64,000 bases of DNA from Colletes latitarsis (Eukaryota; Arthropoda; Insecta; Hymenoptera; Colletidae). The stretch lies in NCBI RefSeq assembly GCF_051014445.1, contig NC_135134.1, positions 28,461,672-28,525,671 on the forward strand. Direction: 5' to 3'. Both the position numbers and the translations under genes were made by a program. Below are positions 23,301 to 36,235 of this stretch, piece by piece (the stretch's first letter is position 1; every line of letters begins with the position of its first letter). Below the pieces are notes generated by a model, which saw nothing but the letters and a program-made list of their open reading frames with translations, did not search any database and was not told where the DNA came from.

Positions 23301-23656
23301 TAACATGCGTTATCCACTAAAATATTGATCGTGCCCAGGTTTAGTCGACTGTTTCGGTGTGGTACCACATTACTACGTGATCCAATCCAGAAAAAGCCCA
23401 GAATCTGGCCATCAAGTAAGAGATATATGCGAAAGTATGAGCCCGAGGAGGGCAAATCCTAGACCCAACTCAGACTTAACATGTGTTATCCTCTAAAATA
23501 TTGATCGAAACCAGGTTTAATGGACTGTTTCAGTGTGGTACCACATTCCTACGTGATCCAAAGCAGAAAAAGGCCAGGATCTGGCCATCAAGTATGAGAA
23601 ATATGCGAAAGTATGAGCCTGATGAGGGAAAATCCCAGACCTAATCCAGACCTAAC

Positions 23657-23832
23657 ATGCGTTATCCTCTAAAATATCGATCGAAGCAAGTTTTAATCGA
23701 CTGTTTCAGTGTGGTACCACACTACTATGTGATCCATACCAGAAAAAACCCAGGATCTGTTCAACAAGTATGTGAAGAATGCGAAAGTATGAGACTGATG
23801 AGGGCAAATCCCATACATAATCCTGACCTAAC
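23657..23832 (+). repeat. Monomer class N (representative)
   Basis: Diagnostic sites: 'gatcgaagcaagttttaatc', 'cacactactatgtgatcc', 'ataccagaaaaaaccc', 'atctgttcaacaagtatgtg', 'gagactgatgagggc', 'catacataatcc', and a following 'acatgcattatcc'. Full copies occur only at 23657, 27533, 28061, 53785, 54313 and 62942, plus chimeras using its right half (38809, 48501, 59243, 62238, 62766). Its right half resembles class G, so the two share ancestry there. It is open for 63 codons like class I, with different residues, again as a by-product of CGATCG. Confidence 0.88.
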
Positions 23833-25416
23833 ATGCATTATCCACTAAAATATTGATCGTGACCAGGCTTAGTCGACAGTTTCGGTGTGGTACCACATTA
23901 CTACGTGATCCAATCCAGAAAAAGTCCAGAATCTGGCCATCAAGTAAGAGATATATGCGAAAGTATGAGCCTGAGGAGGGCAAATCCTAGACCCAACTCA
24001 GACTTTACATGTGTTATCCTCTAAAATATTGATCGAAACCAGGTTTAATGGACTGTTTCAGTGTGGTACCACATTCCTACGTGATCCAAAGCAGAAAAAG
24101 GCCAGGATCTGGCCATCAAGTAAGAGAAACATGCGAAAGTATGAGCCTGATGAGAGCAAATCCCAGACCTAACCTGGACCTAACATGAGTTATCCTTTGA
24201 AATGTTGACCCAGACTAGGTTTAATTGACTGTTTCAGTGTGGTACCACATCACCACGTGATCCAAACCAGAAAAAACCCAGGATCTGTTCAACAGGTATG
24301 TGAAGAATGCGAAAGTGTGAGCCTGATGAGGGTAAATCCCGGACCTAACATAGACCTAACATGCGTTATCCTCTAAAATATTGATCGAATCCACGTTTAA
24401 TGGTCCGCTTCAGCGTGGTACCGCATTACTACGTGATCGAAACCAAAAAAGGCCCAGAATCTGGCCATCAAGTATGAGAAATATGCGAAAGTATGAGCCT
24501 GATGAGTGCAAATCCCAGACCTAACCTAGACCTAACATGCGTTATCCTCTAAAATATCGATCGAAACCAGGTTTAATCGACTGTTTCAGTGTGGTACCAC
24601 ATTACTACGTGATCCAATCCAGAAAGAGCCAGGAGTCTGGCCATCAAGTAAGAGATATATGCGAAAGTATGAGCCTGGTGGGGGCAAATCCTACATCCAA
24701 CTCAGGCTTAATATGTGTTATCCTCTAAAATATTGATCGAAACCAGGTTTAATGGACTGTTTCAGTGTGATACCACATTACCACGTGATCCAAACCAGAA
24801 AAAACCCGGGATCTGGCCAACAAGAATGCGGAAAATGCGAAAGTATGAGCCTGATGAGGGCAAATCCCAGACCTAATCCAGACCTAACATGCGTTTTCCC
24901 CTAAAATATTGATCGAGACCAGGTTTAGTCGACTGTTTCAGTGTGGTACCACATTACTACGTGATCCAAACCAAAAAAAGACCAGAATCTGGCCAACAAG
25001 TATGAGAAATATGCGAAAGTATGACCCTGATGAGGGAAAATCCCAGACCTAATCCAGACCTAACATGCGTTATCCTCTAAAATATTGATCGAAACCAGGT
25101 TTATTGGACTGCTTCAGTGTGGTACCACATTACTACGTGCTCCAAACCGAAAAAAGCCCAGAATCTGGCCATCATGTATGAGAAATATGCGAATGTATGA
25201 ACCTGATGACTGCAAATCCCAACCCTAACCTAGACCTAACATGCGTTATCCACTAAAATATTGATCGAGACCAGGTTTAGTCGACTGTTTCAGTGTCGTA
25301 CCACATTACTACGTGATGCAAGCCAAAAAAAGCCCAGAATCTAGCCATCAAGTATGAGAAATATGCGAAAGTATGAGCCTGATGAGTGCAAATCCCAGAC
25401 CTAACCTAGACCTAAC

Positions 25417-26920
25417 ATGTGCTATCCTCTAAAATATTGATCACGACCAGGTTTAATTTGACAGTTTCAGTGTGGTACCACATAACTACGTGATCCAAAC
25501 CAGAGAAAGCCCAGGATCTGGCCAACAAGCATGAGAAATATGCGAAAGTATGACCATGATGAGAGCAAATCCCAGACCTAACCTAGACCTAACATGCGTT
25601 ATCCTCTAAAATATCGATCGAAACCAGGTATAATCGACTGTTTCAGTGTGGTACCACGTTACTACGTGATCCAATCCAGAAAGAGCCCAGAATCTGGCCA
25701 TCAAGTAAGAGATATATGCGAAAGTATGAGCCTGATGGGGGCAAATCCTACATCCAACTCAGGCTTAACATGTGTTATCCTCTAAAATATTGATCGACAC
25801 CAGGTTTAATGAACTGTTTCAGTGTGATACCACATTACCACGTGATCCAAACCAGAAAAAACCCGGGATCTGGCCAACAAGTATGCGGAAAATGCGAAAG
25901 TATGAGCCTGATGAGGGCAAATCCCAGACCTAATCCAGACCTAACATGCGTTATCAACTAAAATATTGATCGAGACCAGGTTTAATTTGACAGTTTCAGT
26001 GTGGTACCACATAACTACGTGATCCAAACCAGAGAAAGCCCAGGATCTGGCCAACAAGCATGAGAAATATGCGAAAGTATGAGCATGATGAGAGCAAATC
26101 CCAGACCTAACCTAGACCTAACATGCGTTATCCACTAAAATATTGATCGTGCCCAGGTTTACTCGACTGTTTCGGTGTGGTACCACATTACTACGTGATC
26201 CAATCCAGAAAAAGCCCAGAATCTGGCCATCAAGTAAGAGATATATGCGAAAGTATGAGCCTGATGAGTGCAAATCCCAGACCTAACCTAGACCTAACAT
26301 GTGCTATCCTCTAAAATATTGATCGAGACCAGGTTTAATTTGATAGTTTCAGTGTGGTACCACATAACTACGTGATCCAAACCAGAGAAAGCCCAGGATC
26401 TGGCCAACAAGCATGAGAAATATGCGAAAGTATGAGCATGATGAGAGCAAATCCCAGACCTAACCTAGACCTAACATGCGTTATCCACTAAAATATTGAT
26501 CGTGCCCAGGTTTAGTCGACTGTTTCGGTGTGGTACCACATTACTACGTGATCCAATCCAGAAGAAGCCCAGAAACTGGCCATCAAGTAAGAGATATATG
26601 CGAAAGTGTGAGCCTGAGGAGGGCAAATCCTAGACCCAACTCAGACTTAACATGTGTTATCCTCTAAAATATTGGTCGAAACCAGGTTTAATGGACTGTT
26701 TCAGTGTGATACCACATTACCACCTGATCCAAACCAGAAAAAACCCGGGATCTGGCCAACAAGTATGCGGAAAATGCGAAAGTATGAGCCTGATGAGGGC
26801 AAATCCCAGACCTAATCCAGACCTAACATGCGTTATCCTCTAAAATATTGATCGAAACCAGGTTTATTGGACTGTTTCAGTGTGGTACCACATTACTACG
26901 TGCTCCAAACCGAAAAAAGC
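25417..26920 (+). repeat. K I J K L/D K L J B unit, first of five copies
   Basis: Order: 25417 K (gatcacgacc), 25594 I, 25770 J (gacacc), 25946 K (gttatcaac), 26123 L/D, 26299 K (tttgatag), 26476 L, 26652 J (tattggtcg), 26828 B. The same subclass order recurs with I at 32819, 36342, 43213 and 46034. It is the most reused unit of the window's core. In the 36 kb copy the leading K is represented only by its right half. Confidence 0.85.
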
Positions 26921-27003
26921 CCAGAATCTGGCCATCAAGCATGAGAAATATGCGAAAGTATGAGCCTGATGAGTGCAAATCCCAGACCTAACCTAGACCT
27001 AAC

Positions 27004-28920
27004 ATGTGCTATCCTCTAAAATATTGATCGAGACCAGGTTTAATTTGACAGTTTCAGTGTGGTACCACATAACTACGTGATCCAAACCAGAGAAAGGCCA
27101 GGATCTGGCCAACAAGCGTGAGAAATATGCGAAAGTATGAGCATGATGAGAGCAAATCCCAGACCTCACCTAGACCTAACATGCGTTATCCACTAAAATA
27201 TTGATCGTGCCCAGGTTTAGTCGACTGTTTCGGTGTGGTACCACATTACTACGTGATCCAATCCAGAAAAAGCCCAGAATCTGGCCATCAAGTAAGAGAT
27301 ATATGCGAAAGTATGAGCCTGAGGAGGGCAAATCCTAGACCCAACTCAGACTTAACATGTGTTATCCTCTAAAATATTGATCGAAACCAGGTTTAATGGA
27401 CTGTTTCAGTGTGGTACCACATTCCTACGTGATCCAAAGCAGAAAAAGGCCAGGATCTGGCCATCAAGTATGAGAAATATGCGAAAGTATGAGCCTGATG
27501 AGGGAAAATCCCAGACCTAATCCAGACCTAACATGCGTTATCCTCTCAAATATCGATCGAAGCAAGTTTTAATCGACTGTTTCAGTGTGGTACCACACTA
27601 CTATGTGATCCATACCAGAAAAAACCCAGGATCTGTTCAACAAGTATGTGAAGAATGCGAAAGTATGAGACTGATGAGGGCAAATCCCATACATAATCCT
27701 GACCTAACATGCATTATCCACTAAAATATTGATCGTGACCAGGCTTAGTCGACTGTTTCGGTATGGTACCACATTACTACGTGATCCAATCCAGAAAAAG
27801 CCCAGAATCTGGCCATCAAGTAAGAGATATATGCGAAAGTATGAGCCTGAGGAGGGCAAATCCTAGACCCAACTCAGACTTAACATGTGTTATCCTCTAA
27901 AATATTGATCGAAACCAGGTTTAATGGACTGATTCAGTGTGGTACCACATTCCTACGTGATCCAAAGCAGAAAAAGGCCAGGATCTGGCCATCAAGTATG
28001 AGAAATATGCGAAAGTATGAGCCTGATGAGGGAAAATCCCAGACCTAATCCAGACCTAACATGCATTATCCTCTAAAATATCGATCGAAGCAAGTTTAAA
28101 TCGACTGTTTCAGTGTGGTACCACACTACTATGTGATCCATACCAGAAAAAACCCAGGATCTGTTCAACAAGTATGTGAAGAATGCGAAGGTATGAGACT
28201 GATGAAGGCAAATCCCATACATAATCCTGACCTAACATGCATTATCCACTAAAATATTGATCGTGACCAGGCTTAGTCGACTGTTTCGGTGTGGTACCAC
28301 ATTACTACGTGATCCAATCCAGGAAAAGCCCAGAATCTGGACATCAAGTAAGAGAAACATGCGAAAGTATGAGCCTGATGAGAGCAAATCCCAGACCTAA
28401 CCTAGACCTAACATGAGTTATCCTTTGAAATGTTGACCCAGACTAGGTTTAATTGACTGTTTCAGTGTGGTACCACATCACCACGTGATCCAAACCAGAA
28501 AAAACCCAGGATCTGTTCAACAGGTATGTATAGAATGCGAAAGTGTGAGCCTGAAGAGAGCAAATCCAAGACCTAACCTAGACCTAACATGAGTTATCCT
28601 TTGAAATGTTGACCCAGACTAGGTTTAATTGACTGTTTCAGTGTGGTACCACATTACCACGTGATCCAAACCAGAAAAAACCCAGGATCTGTTCAACAGG
28701 TATGTGAAGAATGCGAAAGTGTGAGCCTGATGAGGGTAAATCCCGGACCTAACATAGACCTAACATGCGTTATCCTCTAAAATATTGATCGAATCCACGT
28801 TTAATGGTCTGCTTCAGCGTGGTACCGCATTACTACGTGATCGAAACCAAAAAAGGCCCAGAATCTGGCCATCAAGTATGAGAAATATGCGAAAGTATGA
28901 GCCTGATGATGGCAAATCCC
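27004..28920 (+). repeat. K L M N L M N L G G H block, copy 1
   Basis: Matches 53256-55170 at an offset of 26252 bases, including the rare N monomers, the tandem G-G pair (28413, 28589) and private 'cagacctcacc', 'agaaaggcc', 'gatgaaggc' and 'caaatccaagacc'. The copies differ at scattered sites (28519 'tatgtatagaatg' against 'tatgtgtagaatg'; 'gcctgaagagag' against 'gcctgatgagag'), more than in the nearby 5 kb duplication. Confidence 0.85.
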
Positions 28921-28940
28921 AGACCTAATCCAGACCTAAC

Positions 28941-31900
28941 ATGCGTTATCAACTAAAATATTGATCGAGACCAGGTTTAATTTGACAGTTTCAGTGTGGT
29001 ACCACATAACTACGTGATCCAAACCAGAGAAAGCCCAGGATCTGGCCAACAAGCATGAGAAATATGCGAAAGTATGAGCATGATGAGAGCAAATCCCAGA
29101 CCTAACCTAGACCTAACATGCGTTATCCACTAAAATATTGATCGTGCCCAGGTTTAGTCGACTGTTTCGGTGTGGTACCACATTACTACGTGATCCAAAC
29201 CAAAAAAAGACCAGAATCTGGCCAACAAGTATGAGAAATATGCGAAAGTATGACCCTGCTGAGGGAAAATCCCAGACCTAATCCAGACCTAACATGCGTT
29301 ATCCTCTAAAATATTGATCGAGACCAGGCTTAGTCGACTGTTTCAGTGTGGTACCACATTACTACGTGATGCAAGCCAAAAAAAGCCCAGAATCTAGCCA
29401 TCAAGTATGAGAAATATGCGAAAGTATGAGCCTGATGAGTGCAAATCCCAGACCTAACCTAGACCTAACATGTGCTATCCTCTAAAATATTGATCACGAC
29501 CAGGTTTAATTTGACAGTTTCAGTGTGGTACCACATAACTACGTGATCCAAACCAGAGAAAGCCCAGGATCTGGCCAACAAGCATGAGAAATATGCGAAA
29601 GTATGACCATGATGAGAGCAAATCCCAGACCTAACCTAGACCTAACATGCGTTATCCTCTAAAATATCGATCAAAACCAGGTTTAATCGACTGTTTCAGT
29701 GTGGTACCACATTACTACGTGATCCAATCCAGAAAGAGCCCAGAATCTGGCCATCAAGTAAGAGATATATGCGAAAGTATGAGCCTGATGGGGGCAAATC
29801 CTACATCCAACTCAGGCTTAACATGTGTTATCCTCTAAAATATTGATCGACACCAGGTTTAATGAACTGTTTCAGTGTGATACCACATTACCACGTGATC
29901 CAAACCAGAAAAAACCCGGGATCTGGCCAACAAGTATGCGGAAAATGCGAAAGTATGAGCCTGATGAGGGCAAATCCCAGACCTAATCCAGCCCTAACAT
30001 GCGTTATCAACTAAAATATTGATCGAAACCAGGTTTATTGGACTGTTTCAGTGTGGTACCACATAACTACGTGATCCAAACCAGAAAAAGCCCAGGATCT
30101 GGCCAACAAGCATGAGAAATATCCGAAAGTATGACCATGATGAGAGCAAATCCCAGACCTAATCTAGACCTAACATGCGTTATCCTCTAAAATATCGATC
30201 GAAACCAGGTTTAATCGACTGTTTCAGTGTGGTACCACATTACTACGTGATCCAATCCAGAAAGAGCCCAGAATCTGGCCATCAAGTAAGAGATATATGC
30301 GAAAGTATGAGCCTGATGGGGGCAAATCCTACATCCAACTCAGGCTTAACATGTGTTATCCTCTAAAACATTGATCGACACCAGGTTTAATGAACTGTTG
30401 CAGTGTGATACCACATTACCACGTGATCCAAACCAGAAAAAACCCGGGATCTGGCCAACAAGTATGCGGAAAACGCGAAAGTATGAACCTGATGAGGGCA
30501 AATCCCAGACCTAATCCAGACCTAACATGCGTTATCCACTAAAATATTGATCGAGACCAGGTTTAATTTGACAGTTTCAGTGTGGTACCACATAACTACG
30601 TGATCCAAACCAGAGAAAGCCCAGGATCTGGCCAACAAGCATGAGAAATATGCGAAAGTATGAGCATGATGAGAGCAAATCCCAGACCTAACCTAGACCT
30701 AACATGCGTTATCCACTAAACTATTGATCGTGCCCAGGTTTAGTCGACTGTTTCGGTGTGGTACCACATTACTACGTGATCCAATCCAGAAAAAGCCCAG
30801 AATCTGGCCATCAAGTAAGAGATATATGCGAAAGTACGAGCCTGAGGAGGGCAAATCCTAGACCCAACTCAGACTTAACATGCGTTATCCTCTAAAATAT
30901 TGATCGAAACCAGGTTTAATGGACTGTTTCAGTGTGGTACCACATTCCTACGTGATCCAAAGCAGAAAAAACCCAGGATCTGTTCAACAGGTATGTGAAG
31001 AATGCGAAAGTGTGAGCCTGATGAGGGTAAATCCCGGACCTAACATAGACCTAACATGCGTTATCCTCTAAAATATTGATCGAAACCACGTTTAATGGTC
31101 TGCTTCAGCGTGGTACCGCATTACTACGTGATCGAAACCAAAAAAGGCCCAGAATCTGGCCATCAAGTATGAGAAATATGCGAAAGTATGAGCCTGATGA
31201 GTGCAAATCCCAGACCTAACCTAGACCTAACATGCGTTATCCTCTAAAATATCGATCGAAACCAGGTTTAATCGACTGTTTCAGTGTGGTACCACATTAC
31301 TACATGATCCAAACCAAAAAAAGACCAGAATCTGGCCAACAAGTATGAGAAATATGCGAAAGTATGACCCTGATGAGGGAAAATCCCAGACCTAATCCAG
31401 ACCTAACATGCGTTATCCTCTAAAATATTGATCGAGACCAGGTTTAGTCGACTGTTTCAGTGTGGTACCACATTACTACGTGATGCAAGCCAAAAAAAGC
31501 CCAGAATCTAGCCATCAAGTATGAGAAATATGCGAAAGTATGAGCCTGATGAGTGCAAATCCCAGACCTAACCTAGACCTAACATGTGCTATCCTCTAAA
31601 ATATTGATCACGACCAGGTTTAATTTGACAGTTTCAGTGTGGTACCACATAACTACGTGATCCAAACCAGAGAAAGCCCAGGATCTGGCCAACAAGCATG
31701 AGAAATATGCGAAAGTATGACCATGATGAGAGCAAATCCCAGACCTAACCTAGACCTAACATGCGTTATCCTCTAAAATATCGATCAAAACCAGGTTTAA
31801 TCGACTGTTTCAGTGTGGTACCACATTACTACGTGATCCAATCCAGAAAGAGCCCAGAATCTGGCCATCAAGTAAGAGATATATGCGAAAGTATGAGCCT

Positions 31901-34404
31901 GATGGGGGCAAATCCTACATCCAACTCAGGCTTAACATGTGTTATCCTCTAAAATATTGATCGACACCAGGTTTAATGAACTGTTTCAGTGTGATACCAC
32001 ATTACCACGTGATCCAAACCAGAAAAAACCCGGGATCTGGCCAACAAGTATGCGGAAAATGCGAAAGTATGAGCCTGATGAGGGCAAATCCCAGACCTAA
32101 TCCAGACCTAACATGCGTTATCAACTAAAATATTGATCGAGACCAGGTTTAATTTGACAGTTTCAGTGTGGTACCACATAACTACGTGATCCAAACCAGA
32201 GAAAGCCCAGGATCTGGCCAACAAGCATGAGAAATATGCGAAAGTATGAGCATGATGAGAGCAAATCCCAGACCTAACCTAGACCTAACATGCGTTATCC
32301 ACTAAAATATTGATCGTGCCCAGGTTTAGTCGACTGTTTCGGTGTGGTACCACATTACTACGTGATCCAAACCAAAAAAAGACCAGAATCTGGCCAACAA
32401 GTATGAGAAATATGCGAAAGTATGACCCTGATGAGGGAAAATCCCAGACCTAATCCAGACCTAACATGCGTTATCCTCTAAAATATTGATCGAGACCAGG
32501 TTTAGTCGACTGTTTCAGTGTGGTACCACATTACTACGTGATGCAAGCCAAAAAAAGCCCAGAATCTAGCCATCAAGTATGAGAAATATGCGAAAGTATG
32601 AGCCTGATGAGTGCAAATCCCAGACCTAACCTAGACCTAACATGTGCTATCCTCTAAAATATTGATCACGACCAGGTTTAATTTGACAGTTTCAGTGTGG
32701 TACCACATAACTACGTGATCCAAACCAGAGAAAGCCCAGGATCTGGCCAACAAGCATGAGAAATATGCGAAAGTATGACCATGATGAGAGCAAATCCCAG
32801 ACCTAACCTAGACCTAACATGCGTTATCCTCTAAAATATCGATCAAAACCAGGTTTAATCGACTGTTTCAGTGTGGTACCACATTACTACGTGATCCAAT
32901 CCAGAAAGAGCCCAGAATCTGGCCATCAAGTAAGAGATATATGCGAAAGTATGAGCCTGATGGGGGCAAATCCTACATCCAACTCAGGCTTAACATGTGT
33001 TATCCTCTAAAATATTGATCGACACCAGGTTTAATGAACTGTTTCAGTGTGATACCACATTACCACGTGATCCAAACCGGAAAAAACCCGGGATCTGGCC
33101 AACAAGTATGCGGAAAATGCGAAAGTATGAGCCTGATGAGGGCAAATCCCAGACCTAATCCAGACCTAACATGCGTTATCAACTAAAATATTGATCGAGA
33201 CCAGGTTTAATTTGACAGTTTCAGTGTGGTACCACATAACTACGTGATCCAAACCAGAGAAAGCCCAGGATCTGGCCAACAAGCATGAGAAATATGCGAA
33301 AGTATGAGCATGATGAGAGCAAATCCCAGACCTAACCTAGACCTAACATGCGTTATCCACTAAAATATTGATCGTGCCCAGGTTTAGTCGACTGTTTCGG
33401 TGTGGTACCACATTACTACGTGATCCAATCCAGAAAAAGCCCAGAATCTGGCCATCAAGTAAGAGATATATGCGAAAGTATGAGCCTGATGAGTGCAAAT
33501 CCCAGACCTAACCTAGACCTAACATGTGCTATCCTCTAAAATATTGATCGAGACCAGGTTTAATTTGATAGTTTCAGTGTGGTACCACATAACTACGTGA
33601 TCCAAACCAGAGAAAGCCCAGGATCTGGCCAACAAGCATGAGAAATATGCGAAAGTATGAGCATGATGAGAGCAAATCCCAGACCTAACCTAGACCTAAC
33701 ATGCGTTATCCACTAAAATATTGATCGTGCCCAGGTTTAGTCGACTGTTTCGGTGTGGTACCACATTACTACGTGATCCAATCCAGAAGAAGCCCAGAAT
33801 CTGGCCATCAAGTAAGAGATATATGCGAAAGTGTGAGCCTGAGGAGGGCAAATCCTAGACCCAACTCAGACTTAACATGTGTTATCCTCTAAAATATTGG
33901 TCGAAACCAGGTTTAATGGACTGTTTCAGTGTGATACCACATTACCACCTGATCCAAACCAGAAAAAACCCGGGATCTGGCCAACAAGTATGCGGAAAAT
34001 GCGAAAGTATGAGCCTGATGAGGGCAAATCCCAGACCTAATCCAGACCTAACATGCGTTATCCTCTAAAATATTGATCGAAACCAGGTTTATTGGACTGT
34101 TTCAGTGTGGTACCACATTACTACGTGCTCCAAACCGAAAGAAGCCCAGAATCTGGCCATCATGTATGAGAAATATGCGAATGTATGAACCTGATGACTG
34201 CAAATCCCAACCCTAACCTAGACCTAACATGCGTTATCCTCTAAAATATTGATCGAGACCAGGTTTAGTCGACTGTTTCAGTGTGGTACCACATTACTAC
34301 GTGATGCAAGCCAAAAAAAGCCCAGAATCTAGCCATCAAGCATGAGAAATATGCGAAAGTATGAGCCTGATGAGTGCAAATCCCAGACCTAACCTAGACC
34401 TAAC
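28941..34404 (+). repeat. Homogenised core: K I J K L 6-mers
   Basis: Order from 28941: K L/E D K I J B/K I J K L M/G H I/E D K I J K L/E D K I J K L/D K L J B D. The 6-mer K I J K L/E D (31584-32641, 1058 bp with two K monomers) is followed directly by K I J K L/D. A shorter version, L/E D K I J, lies at 29118-29998. The segment 30175-34320 is largely repeated from 41098. Confidence 0.82.
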
Positions 34405-36165
34405 ATGTGCTATCCTCTAAAATATTGATCCAGACCAGGTTTAATTTGACAGCTTCAGTGTGGTACCACATAACTACGTGATCCAAACCAGAGAAAGGCC
34501 AGGATCTGGCCAACAAGCATGAGAAATATGCGAAAGTATGAGCATGATGAGAGCAAATCCCAGACCTCACCTAGACCTAACATGCGTTATCCACTAAAAT
34601 ATTGATCGTGCCCAGGTTTAGTCGACTGTTTCGGTGTGGTACCACATTACTACGTGATCCAATCCAGAAAAAGGCCAGAATCTGGCCATCAAGTAAGAGA
34701 TATATGCGAAAGTATGAGCCTGAGGAGGGCAAATCCTAGACCCAACTCAGACTTAACATGTGTTATCCTCTAAAATACTGATCGAAACCAGGTTTAATGG
34801 ACTGTTTCAGTGTGGTACCACATAACTACGTGATCCAAACCAGAAAAAGCCCAGGATCTGGCCAACAAGCATGAGAAATATGCGAAAGTATGACCATGAT
34901 GAGAGCAAATCCCAGACCTAACCTAGACCTAACATGCGTTATCCTCTAAAATATCGATCGAAACCAGGTTTAATCGACTGTTTCAGTGTGGTACCACATT
35001 ACTACGTGATCCAATCCAGAAAGAGCCCAGAATCTGGCCATCAAGTAAGAGATATATGCGAAAGTATGAGCCTGATGGGGGCAAATCCTACATCCAACTC
35101 AGGCTTAACATGTGTTATCCTCTAAAATATTGATCGACACCAGGTTTAATGGACTGTTTCAGTGTGATACCACATTACCACGTGATCCAAACCAGAAAAA
35201 ACCCGGGATCTGGCCAACAAGAATGCGGAAAATGCGAAAGTATGAGCCTGATGAGGGCAAATCCCAGACCTAACCTAGACCTAACATGCGTTATCCACTA
35301 AAATATTGTTCGAGACCAGGTTTAGTCGACTGTTTCAGTGTGGTACCACATAACTACGTGATCCAAACCAGAGAAAGCCCAGGATCTGGCCAACAAGCAT
35401 GAGAAATATGCGAAAGTATGAGCATGATGAGAGCAAATCCCAGACCTAACCTAGACCTAACATGCGTTATCCACTAAAATATTGATCGTGCCCAGACTTA
35501 GTCGACTGTTTCGGTGTGGTACCACATTACTACGTGATCCAATCCAGAAAAAGCCCAGAATCTGGCCATCAAGTAAGAGATATATGCGAAAGTATGAGCC
35601 TGAGGAGGGCAAATCCTAGACCCAACTCAGACTTAACATGCGTTATCCTCTAAAATATTGATCGAAACCAGGTTTAGTGGACTGTTTCAGTGTGGTACCA
35701 CATTCCTACGTGATCCAAAGCAGAAAAAACCCAGGATCTGTTCAACAGGTATGTGAAGAATGCGAAAGTGTGAGCCTGATGAGGGTAAATCCCGGACCTA
35801 ACATAGACCTAACATGCGTTATCCTCTAAAATATTGATCGAAACCACGTTTAATGGTCTGCTTCAGCGTGGTACCGCATTACTACGTGATCGAAACCAAA
35901 AAAGGCCCAGAATCTGGCCATCAAGTATGAGAAATATGCGAAAGTATGAGCCTGATGAGTGCAAATCCCAGACCTAACCTAGACCTAACATGCGTTATCC
36001 TCTAAAATATCGATCGAAACCAGGTTTAATCGACTGTTTCAGTGTGGTACCACATTACTACGTGATCCAATCCAGAAAGAGCCCAGAATCTGGCCATCAA
36101 GTAAGAGATATATGCGAAAGTATGAGCCTGATGGGGGCAAATCCTTCATCCAACTCAGGCTTAAC
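34405..36165 (+). repeat. K L M I J K L M/G H I segment
   Basis: Order: 34405 K (gatccagacc, gacagcttcag), 34582 L, 34758 M/K chimera, 34934 I, 35110 J, 35286 'tattgttcgagacc' left with K right, 35462 L (cccagactta), 35638 M/G, 35814 H, 35990 I. The run from about 34814 matches 39217-40610 at an offset of 4403; the run before it matches 37928-38340 at 3523. The second copy therefore holds five more monomers. Confidence 0.82.
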
Positions 36166-36235
36166 ATGTGTTATCCTCTAAAATATTGATCGACACCAGG
36201 TTTAATGGACTGTTTCAGTGTGATACCACATTACC

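Larger units (their letters stand above)
18902..25416 (+). repeat. Mixed zone rich in L, M, G, H and N
   Basis: Order from 18902: D K I/D K L M M/L M G H I J B D/L M G H/J E B D L J B D K L M/E N L M G H I J E B D. Local duplications are nested: the M G H I J run at 20136-21015 recurs at 24009-24888 (offset 3873), and M G with the start of H recurs at 21368 (offset 1232). The B D pair at 21016 recurs at 22072 (offset 1056) with private 'atatgcaaatg', 'aacctcgacc' and 'gtgtcgtacc'. Confidence 0.78.
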